From Opitutaceae bacterium (GTDB taxonomy: Bacteria; Verrucomicrobiota; Verrucomicrobiia; Opitutales; Opitutaceae), in the NCBI GenBank assembly GCA_028284235.1, contig JANQSC010000071.1:62001-126000 (forward strand): a stretch of 64,000 nt of DNA, written 5' to 3'. Below, in pieces: positions 61,401-64,000 of the stretch (positions are counted from its first letter, which is position 1; every line of letters begins with the position of its first letter). Under the pieces are notes generated by a model that saw only the letters and a program-made list of their open reading frames with translations, did not search any database and was not told the origin of the DNA. A program made the translations under genes and the position numbers.

Positions 61401-61620
61401 TGGCGGGGGCATGTGGAGTTCGATGGCGTTTGCCATGATTTTCGGTCTGGCTTTCGCGACCGCGTTGACGCTGCTATTGTGCCCAGCTTTGTTTTATCTG
61501 TTCTTCCGGCGCTCGTATACCGATAAGGTTGAGTTGGTCAAAGCGAAGGTTAGAGAGGAAGACTCTTCCAAACCGGAGGAAGAAACGAAGACGGACGCGG
61601 CGGCGGAATCCGGATCATGA
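58477..61620 (+). CDS. RND efflux pump permease (AcrB-type)
   Basis: A 1047-residue inner-membrane proton-driven pump with the usual 12 TMs and two large periplasmic loops. N-terminal FTLDNNRTALVIYFALLLAG, pore-domain GRSTLEVEQQISDPIERTLR, TM4 segment ALIIALGLLVDNAVVVTEQI and the C-terminal SRLRPIVLTTCTTVIGLMPL are typical of the HAE family. The TM4 pair reads Asp-Asn, whereas AcrB has Asp-Asp (407-408). The C-terminal tail is rich in Glu and Lys. The stop overlaps the next start (ATGA, 61617-61620). The substrate is unknown. Confidence 0.95.
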   Translation: MFSPAKFTLDNNRTALVIYFALLLAGVSTFLSIGRLEYPEFTIREAQIITHYPGRSTLEVEQQISDPIERTLRQMPEVKEIRSTSKPGLSILAVELQEKYFDLEPIWQDMRNKVDTVALPQGASTPSVLDDVGDVFPYIYALVSDGFSYKEMLDYADDLRDELMRVEGVGKVEFHGDAEERIYLDFSSSEAAALGYSPSQLAALLAAQNSVESSGSVLAGENRLSLVTKGEFQSIEELSQYRLSIGGTSTSVRVSDVVDVSRDYQDPLSLISHYNGQRSICIAISMVKGSAVTKVGERIEAKMAELQPTLPIGLDIERMFYQPTYVSKSINDFIENLGQAFFFVVVVMFLFAGLRIALIVGLLVPSAILITFFAMPVLDVQLEMMSIAALIIALGLLVDNAVVVTEQILVRQSQGMDRLKSVVDSVKNLVIPLLAASGTTIAAFSTIALSKGGTAEFTYSLFAVITLTLLSSWLLSITIIPLFCYYFLKPLKRDTFVGRALNRLYRPYERLLRWVIRMRWAYPVAIFVLTIVAAMGMRFVPTIFFPPNERGQFVIDCEMPLGTDILETERVVSKLENWLMESNPEVASVSSWIGGGGPRWYLSLSPEKQSPNYGFLSILTNTSEVAEIKRIMERTREFARNELLDARVTPKTLENGPPVGDPIQIRLYGRDLDTLYSLRDRIIERIQGIDGLYDLRDDWGAWTKQVTIDPDPVRAARLGLDTQTIAQALNLQFSGQVATFLLEENKSIPILIRSQEDYRSHPERIIDLPIYTSSGGNVPLSQVADVRLTSQPGSVLRENTLRVMTIKGKALNRFASDLLAEIQPLLADETGKNSWPAGYYIEYGGEQEESAESQKNLAAAMPLSFSLLGLILIAQFNSMRRFAIILLTLPPMMIGVVPGLIVTGSSFGFMTMLGLIALLGIIVNNAILLIDEINIQLKSNDHLIEAIVIASVSRLRPIVLTTCTTVIGLMPLALGGGGMWSSMAFAMIFGLAFATALTLLLCPALFYLFFRRSYTDKVELVKAKVREEDSSKPEEETKTDAAAESGS

Positions 61621-62288
61621 GTTTTTTCGCCCGTCACCGGAGCGCTTTCCTGCTGGGGGCTCTGCTTTTCGCGATACTTTCATCCCCGCTGTTGGGCGAC
61701 GGGGAAAGAGGCGCGGCAACGCTGGTTCTCGGTTCGATTGTAGCGCTGTTGATCGGTGTAGGCGGGTATTTGATTTCCTCCGACGGTCGGTGGATCGCGT
61801 TCTATTGCGCGCTCGCCGGAGCGGTCGTCACAACGGCGGCGTTCGATTTAATTCTCTCCCTTGATGTAGGAATGGCGATGCCGCGCAATTTGGCGATCGC
61901 CGCAATGCAGGCGGGCGCCTTGTACGTGTCATTGCGCTACGCCCTCAATCGCGAGAGAGGGCATGCCTTGGATCGTATCATCGGCGGGATTTGCGGCTAT
62001 TTTCTGATCGGACTATTATGGTCGCGGTTCTTTGTCGCGATCCAGTTGCGCGACGGCGACGCGTTTACCGAACAAGGAGCCGTGGCAGCGCTCAACGAGG
62101 CGGACTTAGTCTATTTCAGTTTTGCGAGCCTGACGACGCTCGGCTATGGGGATATTGCTCCGCTCAATTCGTTTGCCCGAATACTGGCGACACTCGAGAG
62201 CGCTTTTGGCGTCCTCTACCTCGCGGTTCTTGTCGCCGCTCTTGTCAGCGAGTTGCAGGGAATGGAGTCCTCCCGCGACGGCGCATGA
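61617..62288 (+). CDS. K+-channel-like membrane protein coupled to the efflux operon
   Basis: A 223-residue protein with about six hydrophobic helices. It has a pore-like segment, DLVYFSFASLTTLGYGDIAP, with the selectivity-filter core TLGYGD, followed by an inner helix, ILATLESAFGVLYLAVLVAA. Unlike the channel at 46145 no Arg-rich S4 helix is visible. It resembles the two-pore-domain-like Ion_trans_2 family. ATG 61617 overlaps the RND stop, so its translation depends on the pump. A link between the two functions is not known. Confidence 0.85.
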   Translation: MSFFARHRSAFLLGALLFAILSSPLLGDGERGAATLVLGSIVALLIGVGGYLISSDGRWIAFYCALAGAVVTTAAFDLILSLDVGMAMPRNLAIAAMQAGALYVSLRYALNRERGHALDRIIGGICGYFLIGLLWSRFFVAIQLRDGDAFTEQGAVAALNEADLVYFSFASLTTLGYGDIAPLNSFARILATLESAFGVLYLAVLVAALVSELQGMESSRDGA

Positions 62289-62295
62289 CGACGCC

Positions 62296-63378
62296 CTAGC
62301 GATGCGCAGGCAACCGGGAATGCCTTAACGGAGTGTTCGCCGGTATCGATGGCAGGGAATAGCCTTCGCGCCAGGAGCCGTCGATTTGCGTGCCGATTGA
62401 TACCGTGTCTTCGCCGCGCTGATTGCGTTGCAGGAGGCTGTTGAGGACGTCGACCGCAGTGGCCCCCATAGCGTTTCGATGCTGGTAAATCCCGCTTACG
62501 TCGGGGCGATCGTCGGAGACGTTGAGACTGACGTAGCCCACGTCTTCTGGAACGCGGACGCCTTCGGCGTCGGCGGCCTCGAAAAAATCGTCGCAGCGGC
62601 TAATCACTGCTTGGGGCTGGTATTGGTGGAGCCAGGAACGCACGGTGTCGGCTTTGTCTGACTTGTCCAGGTTTAGGATCGGAATGGAGTCGAGCTTTCT
62701 TTCCATCTGCGATTGGGCGTAGCTATGGGCGGCTTCCCATTGGTGGCTGGCCCGATCGGCGAGGTCGGATCGAATGACGAGGCCCACGCGCGTGTAGCCA
62801 CGGTGTTTGAGCTTATCCCAGCAAAGCAGATAGTCCGAGTACTGGTTCTGCATGACGTGATGAAAATAAGGATACAACGCGGGTTTTTCGATGGTGACGA
62901 CCGAAAAGTCGTCCCAATCGAGATCGAAGCGGTCGTTGAACTTTTCGAACGGAGCGAGTATGAGGCCGCGTATGCCTCGGGCTTTGAGAATCTTGCTAAA
63001 ACGCTCGGGGCTCGCTCCGTCCACTCGAGCCCAGAAATGCTGCAGCGAGTAGCCCAGTTCGAGGGCCCGGTTCCGGGCGCCTTCGATGACTTCTTGAGCG
63101 CTCTTGAGCTTGCTCCAGTCGTCAGGACGACTCCAGTTGGAGATCAAGCCGATAACGGAAAAATTGCTACGCACGCGCAGTTGGTTGCGGTGGGCCGCGA
63201 GCGCGGACAGGGCGGGGTCAGGCGCGTAGTTGAGCTCCGTGGCGATCCGCTTCACCCGGTCGATGGTGGTTTGGGGCAAAGAAGGGTGATTCTTCAGCGC
63301 CATGGAAACCGCAGCGATGCTCAGTTGCGCGCGCTGGGCAATGTCCTTGAGCGTGGGGCGTTTGAACGGTCGCGCCAT
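62296..63378 (-). CDS. LacI family transcriptional regulator
   Basis: A 360-residue regulator. The N-terminal HTH (about 9-30) reads LKDIAQRAQLSIAAVSMALK, and RVKRIATELNYAPDPALSAL includes the hinge region. The periplasmic-binding-like domain follows (NFSVIGLISNWSRPDDW; IRGLILAPFEKFNDRF; GYTRVGLVIRSDLADRA; VPEDVGYVSLN). The ligand is probably a sugar. Its gene lies next to the C-terminal part of an SSS symporter gene on the same strand, and a palindrome fitting a LacI operator lies in the intervening 88 bases. It likely controls the local uptake and sulfatase genes. Confidence 0.9.
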   Translation of the reverse strand: MARPFKRPTLKDIAQRAQLSIAAVSMALKNHPSLPQTTIDRVKRIATELNYAPDPALSALAAHRNQLRVRSNFSVIGLISNWSRPDDWSKLKSAQEVIEGARNRALELGYSLQHFWARVDGASPERFSKILKARGIRGLILAPFEKFNDRFDLDWDDFSVVTIEKPALYPYFHHVMQNQYSDYLLCWDKLKHRGYTRVGLVIRSDLADRASHQWEAAHSYAQSQMERKLDSIPILNLDKSDKADTVRSWLHQYQPQAVISRCDDFFEAADAEGVRVPEDVGYVSLNVSDDRPDVSGIYQHRNAMGATAVDVLNSLLQRNQRGEDTVSIGTQIDGSWREGYSLPSIPANTPLRHSRLPAHR

Positions 63379-63413
63379 TGTCCCAATTTACTCAAAACGG
63401 GAAGATTCTCAAT

Positions 63414-63435
63414 CTTATTTAAACGTTTAAGTAAA
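63414..63435. promoter_or_regulatory. LacI-type operator upstream of lacI-family gene
   Basis: The core TTAAACGTTTAA (63419-63430) is a perfect 12-bp palindrome centred on CG, extended imperfectly on both sides (CTTATTTAAAC/GTTTAAGTAAA). It lies 36 bases before the regulator start, as expected for autoregulation; it could also affect read-through from the symporter gene. Confidence 0.7.
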
Positions 63436-63466
63436 TTGTGGAATCTGGGGGTTGGCTCGACTCCGG

Positions 63467-64000
63467 TCAGTTGAAGACGAGAGGCGAAAAGAAGAGGACC
63501 ATCGCTACGATGAACGCGCTCAGACCTTTGAGGAAGCGCCTGTATTTTCGATTCTCTTCCGCGCTCATGACGAGGTTCTCGTCCTGGATGGCGACAATTT
63601 CTGCCCGTTCGGCGTCGCCCGAATCCCGATAGCCGTAGTTGCTCATTAAGTACATATTGAGCGCGCAAACAACCGTCACCCAAGGGGAGAGGTTGAGTTT
63701 GTTCTGAAGGAAAAGCGGCAGGTGGCTCTTGAGCCCTTCCAGCGCGGGGAGATTCAACAGGCAGAATGAGAACAGACCGAGGACGATGCCGATGACGAGC
63801 GTCCAAAAGGCGGCTTTCTCGGTCGACTTTTTATAGAACAACCCGAAGAGGACTGTCACGAATACGCCGGGGGCGAGGAAGGCCCAGACGGCGAGCAGGT
63901 AGTCGAAGAGCCCCTTGAAGTTGCGGATAAAGGGAGCGATGAGCATGCAGACGACGAGCAGGATCACCATGATGATCCGGCCGTCTTTCAGGAGCTCCTT
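63467..64000 (-). CDS. SSS family sodium/solute symporter, C-terminal part
   Basis: The frame runs in from the window edge (KELLKDGRII then MVILLVVCMLIAPFIRNFKG) and ends at 63467, giving about 177 residues with five hydrophobic helices. FDYLLAVWAFLAPGVFVTVL, FGLFYKKSTEKAAFWTLVIG and the C-terminal FIVAMVLFFSPLVFN are usual for the last helices of SGLT-type transporters. It is upstream of the LacI-family gene on the same strand. The N-terminal two thirds are outside the window. Confidence 0.85.
   Translation of the reverse strand, partial: KELLKDGRIIMVILLVVCMLIAPFIRNFKGLFDYLLAVWAFLAPGVFVTVLFGLFYKKSTEKAAFWTLVIGIVLGLFSFCLLNLPALEGLKSHLPLFLQNKLNLSPWVTVVCALNMYLMSNYGYRDSGDAERAEIVAIQDENLVMSAEENRKYRRFLKGLSAFIVAMVLFFSPLVFN

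Overview
The window is a bacterial chromosome segment of moderately high GC. Gene order, many secreted S1-type sulfatases, Na+/solute symporters, a LacI regulator and a DUF3179 protein suggest a marine heterotrophic member of Verrucomicrobiota, probably class Opitutia (Puniceicoccales or Opitutales such as Pelagicoccus or a relative). This is inference from protein style; no rRNA gene is present to confirm it.

The first half (1-28.3 kb) is housekeeping. It holds the start of a MoeB/ThiF-type gene, a mannose-1-phosphate guanylyltransferase, ruvX-truA (ATGA overlap), comF, accD, folC, two tRNAs (Thr-TGT, Lys-CTT), rpmI-rplT with a terminator, pheST, gatCAB, a CDGSH protein, metG and menF-menD. 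On the minus strand follow ppx/gppA, rsmI, a 51-residue lipoprotein, a coiled-coil membrane protein, pgi and ilvD. Then scpB and the bifunctional pheA follow on the plus strand. A hicAB toxin-antitoxin cassette sits between menD and ppx, bounded by exact 26-bp direct repeats, one of which lies in the ppx 3' end.

The middle (28.3-47 kb) is accessory and repeat-rich. It has a GNAT gene, a divergent SDR/TetR pair with two matching operators, a creB-creC-creD operon led by a large unrecognised secreted protein and preceded by a sequence matching the E. coli cre-tag, a lipoprotein sulfatase, a YcaQ-like DNA glycosylase, a DUF3179 protein, several unrecognised secreted or membrane proteins and a voltage-gated-type K+ channel. 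Between these genes lie three families of dispersed hairpin-string repeats (A, B, C) whose stems vary with compensation while the linkers stay fixed.

The last part (47-64 kb) looks like a polysaccharide-utilisation neighbourhood: three more sulfatases, an esterase-like hydrolase, one complete and one partial SSS symporter and a LacI regulator with a matching palindromic operator. Inserted in it is a tripartite RND efflux operon whose outer-membrane component is an unusual fusion of an ABC-type substrate-binding domain to a TolC domain. That operon ends in a translationally coupled K+-channel-like gene.

The points that most deserve checking are the SBP-TolC fusion operon, the modular hairpin repeats, an AccD that has lost three of four zinc-finger cysteines, the conserved CreB box with a new lead gene, and the 48-bp palindrome upstream of comF.
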